DNA of 64,000 bases from Actinomadura sp. NBRC 104425 (GTDB taxonomy: Bacteria > Actinomycetota > Actinomycetes > Streptosporangiales > Streptosporangiaceae): contig NZ_BSTN01000013.1 of assembly GCF_030269545.1 (NCBI RefSeq), positions 124,001-188,000 of the forward strand, given 5' to 3'. Of the stretch, positions 52,370-62,578 are shown one piece after another (position 1 is the first letter of the stretch; each line of letters starts with the position of its first letter). Made by a program: the position numbers and the translations under genes. The notes beneath the pieces are model-generated. The model was given only the letters and a program-made list of their open reading frames with translations, was not told where the DNA came from and did no database searches.

Positions 52370-52878
52370 GGCTCTCCTCCTCGACACGCAATGAATCGTT
52401 TTGCCAATGACTGCAAGATCATTCCATTCTGGGACGGTCTGACGTCAAATATTGATCTTGCTTGTGTTCGTCCAGCCCGGCGACCGTCGATGCGTCGGCG
52501 TCCGCTCGTGGCGGCGACGATCGGGTGCCGCGTAATCCGGTACGGCAGCGCAACGCCGGCGGGATCATCGTGCGCGGACGGTGACGCTGGGCGACGGTAC
52601 GGCACCGGACGGCAACTGCGACGATCACCTGCCGGGCGGGACGGACCCCGGCGCGGGCGGGCGCGGCACACCGGGGCCGCCAGCGTGACATGCATGCGCT
52701 TCTCCCGGTGTTCTGCTGTGACGCCTCCTACGGGAAGCAGCCGTCCGCGTGAGGCACATGTAAGAAAACTGCAACGAGCCGACAGGATCGTCAAGAGGTA
52801 ACTTTACAGAGAGCGAAACCTCACGTTGCCCACATATCGACTCTTGCCCGCTAGATCACACCGGCCACGCGGGAAAGC
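52370..52878. other. A/T-richer gap upstream of the Lrp-like gene; no gene seen
   Basis: This roughly 500-base stretch has no frame with good codon bias and start context. Bases 52388-52470 are unusually A/T-rich for the window (GTCAAATATTGATCTTG near 52443) and probably hold the promoter of the minus-strand Lrp gene. Another A/T-richer patch near 52755-52850 may hold the guaB1 promoter, before the structured leader. Confidence 0.4.
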
Positions 52879-53018
52879 GCTGGCAGGGGCCCTGAGGCCA
52901 GCTCTCCGTCACCCTCAGGTAGTACGCCCGCCGCCCCGCGGGAAGCGCGGGCGGCGCCGCAGATGCTCCGGCTTGGCGGGAGCACCCGGGGGTATGGATC
53001 ACAATGTACGGTGATCCA
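52879..53018 (+). promoter_or_regulatory. Structured leader upstream of guaB1, candidate cis-regulatory RNA
   Basis: Four paired elements lie in 140 bases before guaB1. P1 is GCTGGC/GCCAGC (52879-52884, 52897-52902). Its loop and 3' side contain CCTGAGG (52891-52897), which matches CCTCAGG (52913-52919), so a pseudoknot or an alternative hairpin can form. P2 is a G/C stem of 8+3 bp with one bulge (52929-52956). P3 is TGCTCC/GGAGCA (52964-52984). P4 is TGGATCAC/GTGATCCA (52995-53018), a perfect 8-bp repeat. I could not match it to a known riboswitch class. P4 could instead be a protein operator. Confidence 0.5.
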
Positions 53019-53028
53019 GCCAGTTTGA

Positions 53029-54489
<1,461 letters not shown>

Positions 54490-54590
54490 ACGGCGGGTCC
54501 GAAAACCACAACCGGCCGCGTCCGCGATGGCGTGGGCGATAATGGCCGCGTGACCCTTTCCCCCCGAGGCGGTTCGGAGGGAGAGGCGAC

Positions 54591-55973
54591 ATGGACGGCG
54601 ACGCGCCGTGGCGCGGGCTCGGGGAGACGCTGCTGGTCACGGCGGTGTCGGCGGTGCTCCCCGGCATGGCGCACCTGCGCGCGGGACGGGTCCGCGCGGG
54701 CACGGCGCTGCTGCTGTCCTACACGCTGGCGCTCAGCGGCGCCGTGCTGGCCGCCGACCGGCTGTGGCCGGCGCTGGCGGACGCGGCCGTCCGCCCGGCC
54801 CGCCTGGCCGGGCTGGTCCTCGGCTGCGCGGCGCTGGCCGCGCTGTGGACGCTGCTGATCGTCCGCTCCTACGCCGTGCTGCGCCCCGCCGGGCTGGCGT
54901 GGCCGCTGCGGCTCGCCGGCGGCGCCGCCGTCGCGGTCATCTGCGCGCTGGCCGCGCTGCCGCCGCTGACCGTGGCGCACTACGGCACGCTGCAACGCGA
55001 CCTGCTCGACCGCCTCTTCCCCGGAGGCGGCCCCGCCCCGGCCGCGCTGCCGTCCATCACCCCCGGCCGGCCCGTGCCGCGCCCCGCACCGCCCGCCGCC
55101 GGGGAGCCCTCGGCGCTGCCGCCCCGCCTGGACGTGCTGCTGATCGGCGCCGACGCCGACGTCACCCGCCCCGGGCTGCGCACCGACAGCATGACCGTCG
55201 CCAGCATCGACACCCGCACCGGCCGCACGCTCCTGCTGGGCCTGCCGCGCAACCTGCAGCGCGTGCCGGTGTGGTCGGGACGCCGGCACGTCCTCTTCCC
55301 CCCGGACGAACTGCTCAACGCGGTGTACGCGCTCGGCCGCGCCCGCCCGGAGGTGCTGGCGGACGGCGACGGACGCCGCGTCCGCGACCCCGGCGCCGAG
55401 CTGCTGAAGCGGACCGTCGGCCACATCCTGGGCCGTTCGGTGCCCTACTACGCCATGATCGACATGCGCAGCTTCCGGGAGCTGGTGGACGCCATGGGCG
55501 GCGTGCGGGTGTGCGTCGACCGGCCCGTGCCCGTACCGCGCGAGCAGATCCCCCGGGGCCTGCTGCCGCGCGGCTGCCGGCGGCTGAACGGACGCGAGGC
55601 GCTCTGGTACGGGCGGTCGCGCACCGGCTCCGACGACTACGACCGGATGGCCCGGCAGAAGTGCCTGCTGTGGGCGATCGCCCGGCAGGCCCGCCCGCTG
55701 CCGGTGCTGCGCGGCTTCCAGCGGCTGTCGCGGACCGTCTCCCGCTCGGTCAGCACCGACCTGCCGCGCGCCCTGCTGCCCGACCTGGTGCGGCTGGCCG
55801 GGCGGGTGCGCGGCGCCGAGGTCTCCGTGCTGCAGTTCGTGCCGCCGCTGGTGCGCACCGGCGACCCCGACTACCGCGCCATCCGGCGGATGACCGCCCA
55901 GGCGGTCGCGGCGTCCCGGAACGGCGCCGCCAACGCCGCCGGGTTGCATATGCTCGGTAAAAGCTGCGCCTAA
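54591..55973 (+). CDS. LytR-CpsA-Psr (LCP) cell-wall ligase, first copy
   Basis: A 460-residue membrane-anchored phosphotransferase family protein. Three hydrophobic segments (about residues 38-57, 66-88, 102-125) precede a Pro-rich linker and the LCP domain (about 182-400). Key segments are LRTDSMTVASIDTRTG, LLGLPRNLQRV, YYAMIDMRSF, GGVRVCVDRP and LNGREALWYGRSRTGSDDYD. The usual PRD triad reads PRN here. LCP enzymes attach glycopolymers to peptidoglycan. GGAGGGAG precedes ATG 54591. The paralogue starts about 110 bases after its stop. Confidence 0.92.
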   Translation: MDGDAPWRGLGETLLVTAVSAVLPGMAHLRAGRVRAGTALLLSYTLALSGAVLAADRLWPALADAAVRPARLAGLVLGCAALAALWTLLIVRSYAVLRPAGLAWPLRLAGGAAVAVICALAALPPLTVAHYGTLQRDLLDRLFPGGGPAPAALPSITPGRPVPRPAPPAAGEPSALPPRLDVLLIGADADVTRPGLRTDSMTVASIDTRTGRTLLLGLPRNLQRVPVWSGRRHVLFPPDELLNAVYALGRARPEVLADGDGRRVRDPGAELLKRTVGHILGRSVPYYAMIDMRSFRELVDAMGGVRVCVDRPVPVPREQIPRGLLPRGCRRLNGREALWYGRSRTGSDDYDRMARQKCLLWAIARQARPLPVLRGFQRLSRTVSRSVSTDLPRALLPDLVRLAGRVRGAEVSVLQFVPPLVRTGDPDYRAIRRMTAQAVAASRNGAANAAGLHMLGKSCA

Positions 55974-56082
55974 CATGTCGCGAAGGGCGGCGGCCCGCGG
56001 CTCCGCAACCCCGAGACCCTTTCGCGCGTCCATAATGTAGGCGGGAGCCCTGTTTACAGCGTGCGTGGGGATCGGAGCGTAC

Positions 56083-57573
56083 ATGGCGAGTCGGTCGGCG
56101 GCGCGTCCCGCCTCTGAGGAGGACGAGGACGCCGGGAGCACCGCCCCCAGAACCCGCGGGCTTCTCTCCGCGCTCGGCCTGACCCTGGCGTCCACCCTGG
56201 TGTGGGGCGTGGCGCACCTGCGGGTCGGCCGCCGCTGGGCGGGGGCGCTGCTGCTGGCGCTGTTCCTGGCGCTGGCCGCCGCCGGCGCGGTCGCCGGGCT
56301 GTTCTTCCGCTCCGACCTGCTGCAGCTGGCCGTGCAGCCGGACTGGCTGACCGGCCTGGCCGCCGGGATCCTCGCGCTGGGCCTGCTGTGGATCACCGTG
56401 GTGATCCGCTCGTACCAGATCGTGCGGCCCGAGACGCTGTCGCTGGGCGCGCGCACCCTGGGCGTGGCCGGGGTCATCGTGCTGTGCTTCGCCGTCGCGC
56501 TGCCGACCGCCTGGGCCGGCTACAGCACCTACCTCTACCGCGACGCGCTGACCAGCATCTTCCGCACCGGCGACAGCCGCGGCCGCCCGGTCAACGTCAA
56601 AGACCCCTGGAACGGGCAGCGCCGCGTCAACGTGCTGCTGCTCGGCGGCGACGCGGCCGCCAACCGCGAGGGCGTGCGCACCGACAGCATGACGGTCGCC
56701 AGCATCGACACCAAGACCGGCGACACCGTCCTGCTCAGCCTGCCGCGCAACCTGGAGCGGGTGCCGATGCCGCCGGGCCCGGCCCGCGACCGGTTCCCCT
56801 ACGGCTTCACCGGCGACGGCCCCGCCACCCCGGGCCTGCTCAACGAGGTCTACCAGTACGCCGAGGACCACCCCGACGTCGTCCCCGGCGCCCGCAAGAA
56901 CGAGCGCGGCCCCGAACTGCTCAAGGCCACCATCAGCGGCATCCTCGGCCTGCGCGTCGACTACTACGTGCTGGTCGACATGTTCGGCTTCGCCGACATC
57001 ATCGACGCCATCGGCGGCGTCAAGATCAAGATCACTCAGCCGATCTACTACGGCCTGGAGGGCGGCGTGCTGCAGCCCGGCGAGCGCACGCTGTCCGGCA
57101 AGGAGGCGCTGTGGTACGGCCGGTCCCGCACCTACAGCGACGACTACACCCGGATGGGGCGGCAGAAGTGCCTGCTGCGCGCCATCGCCCGGCAGGCCGA
57201 CCCGCAGACCGTGCTGACCAGCTTCGACCGGCTGGCCGCCGCCACCAAGCGCGCGATCTCCACCGACATCCCGCAGGAGCTGCTGCCGGCGTTCATCACC
57301 CTGTCCAAGAAGTTCAACGACGGCGGCCAGGTCACCAGCCTGCAGTTCGTGCCGCCGCTGATCTACACCGGCAACCCCGACTACGCGCTGATCCGCCGCC
57401 TGGCGGCGCAGGCCGTGGCCACCCCGTCCGAGAGCGCCTCCCCCTCGCCGTCGGCGTCGGGTTCGGCGTCGGGTTCGGCGTCGCCCCGCGCGAGCCGGAC
57501 GCCGCGCGCCTCCTCCTCCGCGGAGCCGAGCCGGCAGACCAAGCCGGTGTCGCTGGACGCCACCTGCCCCTGA
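56083..57573 (+). CDS. LytR-CpsA-Psr (LCP) cell-wall ligase, second copy
   Basis: A 496-residue paralogue of the preceding gene. Acidic N-terminus (EEDEDAGST), hydrophobic segments at about residues 38-70, 85-110 and 124-147, then the LCP domain (about 180-430): VRTDSMTVASIDTKTGDTVL, LSLPRNLERVP, YYVLVDMFGFADIIDAIGG, LSGKEALWYGRSRTYSDDYT. PRN again replaces PRD. A Ser/Pro tail (about 450-490) ends the protein. ATG 56083 is preferred (GGAG six bases upstream); an earlier GTG 56065 adds six residues. The two copies may ligate different polymers. Confidence 0.92.
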   Translation: MASRSAARPASEEDEDAGSTAPRTRGLLSALGLTLASTLVWGVAHLRVGRRWAGALLLALFLALAAAGAVAGLFFRSDLLQLAVQPDWLTGLAAGILALGLLWITVVIRSYQIVRPETLSLGARTLGVAGVIVLCFAVALPTAWAGYSTYLYRDALTSIFRTGDSRGRPVNVKDPWNGQRRVNVLLLGGDAAANREGVRTDSMTVASIDTKTGDTVLLSLPRNLERVPMPPGPARDRFPYGFTGDGPATPGLLNEVYQYAEDHPDVVPGARKNERGPELLKATISGILGLRVDYYVLVDMFGFADIIDAIGGVKIKITQPIYYGLEGGVLQPGERTLSGKEALWYGRSRTYSDDYTRMGRQKCLLRAIARQADPQTVLTSFDRLAAATKRAISTDIPQELLPAFITLSKKFNDGGQVTSLQFVPPLIYTGNPDYALIRRLAAQAVATPSESASPSPSASGSASGSASPRASRTPRASSSAEPSRQTKPVSLDATCP

Positions 57574-57678
57574 CGCCCGCCGGCTGACACCGCCGTGCCG
57601 GCCCGCGGGTGTCGGCACAGGTCCCCGGAGGGGGGATCATGGAGGGTGGAAGTTTCTCCTCCGGGAAGGACGACACGG

Positions 57679-58743
57679 GTGCCCCAGGTCCACGGGTGTG
57701 ACGTCTTCCGCGTGGCGATGCCGCGCGGACGGCGGCCGGAAAGCATCCTCGTGCGGCTCACCGACAGCGGCGGCACGGTCGGCTGGGGCGAGGTCGCCGT
57801 CCCGGACTCCCCCCGCGGCCCCGACCCCGTCTGGGCCGACATCGAGGAGCGGATGGGCCCGGCGGTCCTCGGCCTGGAATGGGACCGCCCCGAGGACGTG
57901 TCCGCCGTCGCCGACCTCGGCTCCCGCCACGCCGCCGCGGCCATCGACATGGCCTGCTGGGACCTGTGGTGCCGGGAGCGGGGCATGCCCCTCGCGCACG
58001 CCCTCGGCGGCACCCGCACCTCCATCGTCACCGGCGTGCACATCACCCCCGAACCGATGCTCGAAACGGTGGTGTCCCGCGTCAACCAGGCGGTCGGCGC
58101 CGGGCACACCCGCGTCACCGTGCAGGTGCGCCCCGGCTGGGACATCGAACCGGTGCGCGCCATCCGGCACGCCTACCCGGCGCTGGCGATGGTCGCCGAC
58201 GCCGGCCACGCCTACACCGAGTCGCCCGAGCACCTGCGGGTGCTGGAGGCCCTGGACTCCTACGGGCTGCTCGCCGTCGAACGCCCCTTCCCCGCCGACG
58301 ACCTGAGCGCGCACGCCCGCCTGCAACGCCAGATCGCCACCGCCGTCGCCCCCGAGGTCGGCGACCCCGACACCCTGGAGGCCGCCCTGTCCATGGAGGC
58401 GGGCCGCGTGCTGAACCTGCGCGTCTGCGCCCTCGGCGGCCTCACCGCGGCCCGCAGCGCCCACGACCTGGCCTACGCCGCCGGATGGGACGTGTGGTGC
58501 ACCGGGACCGGCGCGTTCGGCATCGGCCAGGCCGCCGCCGTGGCGCTGGCCGCCCTGCCCGGCTGCACGCTGCCCAGCGACGTCACCGACCCGGCGGGCG
58601 GCCCGGCGTTCGTGTCGCCGCCGGTGCGCTCGTCCGGCGGCATGGTCGGCGTCCCCCTCACCCAACCCGGCCTCGGCCACCAGATCGACGAGGCGCGCAT
58701 CGACCGCCTCGCCCGCCGCCGCACCCGCATCCCCGCCGCATGA
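57679..58743 (+). CDS. Enolase-superfamily protein (OSBS/NSAR-like) lacking catalytic lysines
   Basis: A 354-residue protein from GTG 57679 (GGAAGG upstream). It aligns by eye with o-succinylbenzoate synthase/N-succinylamino-acid racemase: capping domain (about 1-110), then barrel with [26 protein letters not shown] and [10 protein letters not shown]. Metal ligand Asp and Glu remain, but the strand-2 KxK motif (KLKI in relatives) reads TVQV, the strand-6 Lys (NIKPGRVGG) is Arg, and the third-ligand segment LDES is PEVG. It is therefore unlikely to do standard proton abstraction. Its stop overlaps the broken kinase gene by 4 bases. Confidence 0.8.
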   Translation: MPQVHGCDVFRVAMPRGRRPESILVRLTDSGGTVGWGEVAVPDSPRGPDPVWADIEERMGPAVLGLEWDRPEDVSAVADLGSRHAAAAIDMACWDLWCRERGMPLAHALGGTRTSIVTGVHITPEPMLETVVSRVNQAVGAGHTRVTVQVRPGWDIEPVRAIRHAYPALAMVADAGHAYTESPEHLRVLEALDSYGLLAVERPFPADDLSAHARLQRQIATAVAPEVGDPDTLEAALSMEAGRVLNLRVCALGGLTAARSAHDLAYAAGWDVWCTGTGAFGIGQAAAVALAALPGCTLPSDVTDPAGGPAFVSPPVRSSGGMVGVPLTQPGLGHQIDEARIDRLARRRTRIPAA

Positions 58744-59341
58744 GCGCCGCGCGTGCAACGGTCTGGGTCGTGGCGGGCCCGCCCGGCGGCGGCAAGACGA
58801 CCGCGGCGGCGCTGCTGCTGGCCCGGCTGCGCCCGGTGCCCGCGCTGCTCGACAAGGACACCATGTACGGGCCGTTCGTCGCCGCCACACTCGCCGCGCA
58901 CGGACGCACCCGGGCGAACGCGAAGGCCCCTGGTACGACGAGCACGTCAAACGGCACGAGTACGACGGCATGACCGCCACCGCCCGCGAGATCCGCTCCC
59001 ACGGCTGCCCGGTGCTGCTGAACGGCCCGTTCACCGGCCAGATCCGCAGCCCGCAGCGGTGGGCCGGATGGGTGGAGGCGCTCGGCGGGCCGCCGGTGCG
59101 GCTGGTGTGGATCCGCACCGACGCCGCCACGCTGCGGCACCGCCTGACCGCCCGCGGCCTGGAACGCGACCGCGGCAAGCTCGCCGCGTTCGACGCGTTC
59201 GTCGCGCGGATGCGGCCGGACGAGCCGCCGCCCGTCCCCCACACCGAGATCGACAACCGGCTGTCGGCGCCCGTCGCCCTGGACGAGCAGATCGCCCGCC
59301 TGGCGGACGCGCTCCAGCAGGACGCCCGGGAGGCGTCCTGA
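58740..59341 (+). pseudogene. P-loop (AAA/zeta-toxin-like) kinase gene split by a -1 frameshift
   Basis: Frame 1 from ATG 58740 gives [20 protein letters not shown] (P-loop) and [21 protein letters not shown], then goes out of family and stops at 58971-58973. From about 58910 a second frame continues with [18 protein letters not shown] and, through 59341, [20 protein letters not shown] and [18 protein letters not shown]. Joining them needs a -1 shift (one missing base) near the CCC/GGG run at 58909-58914. The joined product of about 200 residues would be a full ATP-binding kinase-like protein. It may be a pseudogene, a sequencing error or a programmed shift. The ATG overlaps the enolase-like stop. 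Confidence 0.8.
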
Positions 59342-59365
59342 CGGGGGCGCCCGGACAGTACGCGG

Positions 59366-60520
59366 CTAGTACGACTTGGGCAGGCCCAGGGAGTGCTGGG
59401 CCACGAAGTTGAGGATCATCTCGCGGCTGACCGGCGCGATCCGCATCAGCCGCACCATCCCCGCCAGCATGCCGATGCCGTACTCGGTGGTCAGCCCGTT
59501 GCCGCCGTGCGTCTGGATCGCCTGGTCCACGCAGCGCACCGCCGCCTCCGCCGCGGCGTACTTGGCCATGTTGGCGGCCTCGCCCGCCCCCTCGTCGTCG
59601 CCCGCGTCGTACAGCCAGGCCGCCTTCTGCCCCATCAGCCGCGCCAGCTCCAGCTCGATCTTGGCCTGGGCGAGCGGATGCGCGATGCCCTGGTGCGCCC
59701 CGATCGGCGTGCGGAACACCTGCCGGTCCCTGGCGTAGGCGACGGCCTTGCCGAGCGCCAGCCGGCCGATGCCCGCGCCCATCGCCGCCGCCATGATCCG
59801 CTCCGGGTTGAGCCCGGCGAACAGCTGCAGCAGCCCGCCGTCCTCGTCGCCGACCAGCGCCTCGTACGGCAGCCGCACCTCGTCCAGGTGCAGCACGAAC
59901 TGCTTCTCCGGCGAGACGATCTCCATCTCGATCGGGGTCCGGGTGAGCCCCGGCGCGTCGGTCGGCACGATGAACAGCGACGGCCGCAGCGCGCCCTTCT
60001 GGTCCTCGGTGCGGCCGACGACCATCACCGCGTCGGCCTCGTCCACCCCGGAGATGAACGTCTTCTGCCCGCTGAGCACCCACCCGTCGCCGTCGCGGCG
60101 CGCGGTGGTGGTGATGCGGTGGGAGTTGGAGCCCGCGTCCGGCTCGGTGATCGCGAACGCCATCGTCACCGACCCGTCGGCGAACCGCGGCAGCCACCGC
60201 TGCTTCTGCTCGGCCGTGCCGGACCGCGCGATGATCGTCGCGCAGATCGCCGGGGACACCACCATGAGCAGCAGCGGGCAGCCCGCCGCGGCCAGTTCCT
60301 CGCACACCGCCGCCAGGTCGCCGATGCCGCCGCCCCCGCCGCCGTACTCCTCGGGCACGTTGACGCCCAGATACCCCAGCCGCCCGGCCTCTTCCCACAG
60401 CTCGCTGGTCTTCTGCCCGCTGCGCGCCTTCTCGATGTAGTACTCGTGCCCGTACTTGGCGCCCAGGGCGGCGACGGCCTCGCGCAGGGCCCGCCGCTCC
60501 TCACTCTCCACGAAACTCAC
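59366..60520 (-). CDS. Acyl-CoA dehydrogenase (FadE-type)
   Basis: A 384-residue FAD enzyme. FAD/substrate segments are MAFAITEPDAGSNSHRITTT (about residues 120-139), WVLSGQKTFISGVDEAD (about 147-163) and the C-terminal QTHGGNGLTTEYGIGML (about 340-356). The helix that often carries YEGT in short/medium-chain enzymes reads IAPVSREM, so the catalytic base may sit elsewhere, as in isovaleryl-CoA dehydrogenase. The GTG start overlaps the carboxylase alpha gene by 4 bases. Order accD-accA-fadE resembles mycobacterial leucine breakdown, so isovaleryl-type substrate is likely; citronellyl-CoA is an alternative. Confidence 0.9.
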   Translation of the reverse strand: MSFVESEERRALREAVAALGAKYGHEYYIEKARSGQKTSELWEEAGRLGYLGVNVPEEYGGGGGGIGDLAAVCEELAAAGCPLLLMVVSPAICATIIARSGTAEQKQRWLPRFADGSVTMAFAITEPDAGSNSHRITTTARRDGDGWVLSGQKTFISGVDEADAVMVVGRTEDQKGALRPSLFIVPTDAPGLTRTPIEMEIVSPEKQFVLHLDEVRLPYEALVGDEDGGLLQLFAGLNPERIMAAAMGAGIGRLALGKAVAYARDRQVFRTPIGAHQGIAHPLAQAKIELELARLMGQKAAWLYDAGDDEGAGEAANMAKYAAAEAAVRCVDQAIQTHGGNGLTTEYGIGMLAGMVRLMRIAPVSREMILNFVAQHSLGLPKSY

Positions 60521-62574
60521 TCGGATTTCCCTTCGGATGATGACGGCCCGCCGGACTGCTCCTGCGGCGGCGGGTCGGCGGACGGCGGCTCGGCGATCAC
60601 GGCGAGGACGGCGCCCGCCTCCACCTGCTGCCCGGCGGCCACGTTCACCTCGGCCACGGTCCCGGCGGCGGGGGCGGCAATGGCGTGCTCCATCTTCATC
60701 GCCTCCAGCACGACCAGCGTCCGCCCCTCGGCCACGACGTCGCCCGGCTCGGCGTCCACCCGCACGACCGTGCCGGGCATCGGCGCCAGCAGCGACCCGG
60801 GCGCCACCACGTCCCCCGGCTCGGCGAAGCGCGGCAGCGCCCGCAGCGCCACCGGCCCCAGCGGCGAGTCGACGAACAGCCGGTCACCGACGGCCCGCAC
60901 CCGGAACACCCGCCGCACCCCGGCCGCGTCCAGCGTCACCGCCACCTCGCCCCGCGCCTCGTCGGTGACGACCGCACCGGCCAGCTCCACGTCGTCGTGG
61001 CCCTCGGCGGTCAGGCCGCCGCGCCCCAGCCGGTAGGCGACCTCCAGCACCGTGCCGTCCGGCGCCTCGAACGCCTTGCGCTGCGGCTGCGACGGCACAT
61101 TGCGCCACCCGGACGGCAGGCCCCGCTGCACCGGCGCCGCGGCCCGGTTGAGCGCGGCGTCGGCCAGGGCCGCCGCCAGCGCCGACAGCCGCACGGCCCG
61201 CTCACCCGCCGGCGGCGCGGCCAGCACGTCCAGGCCCACCCGGTCGAGATACCCGGTGTCGGTGTCCCCGGCCAGGAACGCCGACTCGGCCAGCACACGC
61301 ACCAGCAGATCACGGTTGGTGGTGACGCCGTGCAGCCGCGCCCCCGCAAGAGCCGCCCGGAGCCTGCGCGCCGCACCGGACCGGGTCGCCTCCCACGCGA
61401 CAACCTTGGCGAGCATCGGGTCGTAGTGGACGCCGACCTCGTCGCCGTCCCGCACCCCCGCGTCCAGCCGCAGCCCGTACCCGCCGCCACGCCCCGGATC
61501 ACCGAACGCGGCGTCCACGCCCGGAACGTCGAACGTGTGCAGGACCCCGCTGCCCGGCCGCCACCCCGCTGCGGGATCCTCCGCATACAGGCGCACCTCG
61601 ATCGCATGCCCGGCGCGAGGCGCCGGAGGGTCGGCGGGCAGCTCCCGGCCCTCGGCCACCTCGATCTGCAGCCGCACCAGGTCCACCCCGTACAGGCACT
61701 CGGTGACCGGATGCTCCACCTGCAGCCGCGTGTTCATCTCCAGAAAGAAGAACCGCCCGTCCCCGTCCAGCAGGAACTCCACCGTGCCCGCGCCGACGTA
61801 GCCGATCGCGCGGGCCGCGTCGACCGCCGCCGCGCACAGCCGCGCACGCAGCTGCGGTGTGACGGCCGGCGACGGCGCCTCCTCCACGATCTTCTGGTGC
61901 CGGCGCTGGATCGAGCACTCCCGCTCCCCCAGCGCCCACACCGTGCCGTGCCGGTCGGCCAGCACCTGCACCTCGACGTGCCGGGCCCGCTCCAGCAGCG
62001 GCTCGCAGAACACCGCCGGGTCGCCGAACGCCGACTGCGCCTCCCGCCGGGCCGCCGCGACGGCACCGGCCAGATCGCCGAGGTCCCGCACGACCCGCAT
62101 GCCGCGTCCGCCGCCGCCCGCCGACGCCTTCACCAGGATCGGCAGGTCGCCGGCCGTCACGGCGTCCGGATCCAGCTCCGGCAGCACCGGCACGCCCGCG
62201 GCGGCCATCAGCTTCTTCGCCTCGATCTTCGACCCCATCGCCGCGATCGCCTCGGGCGGCGGACCGATCCACGTCAGCCCCGCCGCCTCGACCGCGCGGG
62301 CGAACTCGGCGTTCTCCGACAGGAACCCGTAACCGGGGTGCACCGCGTCCGCCCCCGCCGCCCGCGCCGCCGCCACGATCAGGTCGCCGCGCAGGTAGGT
62401 GTCGGCGGGCGCCGCCCCCGGCAGCCGCACCGCCACGTCCGCCTCGGCGACGTGCGCGGCACCGGCATCGGCGTCGGAGAACACCGCCACCGTGCCGATC
62501 CCCAGGTCGCGGCAGGTACGGAACACGCGGCGGGCGATCTCGCCGCGATTGGCCGCCAGCACAGACTCGATCAT
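60517..62574 (-). CDS. Acyl-CoA carboxylase biotin-containing alpha subunit (AccA1/MccA type)
   Basis: A 685-residue biotin carboxylase plus biotin carrier protein. It begins SVLAANRGEIARRVFRTCRD. ATP-grasp motifs are LVKASAGGGGRGMRVV (about residues 150-165) and FLEMNTRLQVEHPVTE (about 276-291). The carrier site EAMKMEH has its biotin Lys near residue 627. A non-conserved acidic tail follows. It carboxylates biotin with bicarbonate and ATP and works with the beta subunit encoded 4 bases upstream. Methylcrotonyl-CoA is the likely acceptor from gene order. Confidence 0.94.
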   Translation of the reverse strand: MIESVLAANRGEIARRVFRTCRDLGIGTVAVFSDADAGAAHVAEADVAVRLPGAAPADTYLRGDLIVAAARAAGADAVHPGYGFLSENAEFARAVEAAGLTWIGPPPEAIAAMGSKIEAKKLMAAAGVPVLPELDPDAVTAGDLPILVKASAGGGGRGMRVVRDLGDLAGAVAAARREAQSAFGDPAVFCEPLLERARHVEVQVLADRHGTVWALGERECSIQRRHQKIVEEAPSPAVTPQLRARLCAAAVDAARAIGYVGAGTVEFLLDGDGRFFFLEMNTRLQVEHPVTECLYGVDLVRLQIEVAEGRELPADPPAPRAGHAIEVRLYAEDPAAGWRPGSGVLHTFDVPGVDAAFGDPGRGGGYGLRLDAGVRDGDEVGVHYDPMLAKVVAWEATRSGAARRLRAALAGARLHGVTTNRDLLVRVLAESAFLAGDTDTGYLDRVGLDVLAAPPAGERAVRLSALAAALADAALNRAAAPVQRGLPSGWRNVPSQPQRKAFEAPDGTVLEVAYRLGRGGLTAEGHDDVELAGAVVTDEARGEVAVTLDAAGVRRVFRVRAVGDRLFVDSPLGPVALRALPRFAEPGDVVAPGSLLAPMPGTVVRVDAEPGDVVAEGRTLVVLEAMKMEHAIAAPAAGTVAEVNVAAGQQVEAGAVLAVIAEPPSADPPPQEQSGGPSSSEGKSE

Positions 62575-62578
62575 GACC

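Noticed and set aside
52419-52691. Small minus-strand gene of 90 codons upstream of guaB1
   Set aside because: Composition is Arg-rich with no ribosome site or conserved motif.
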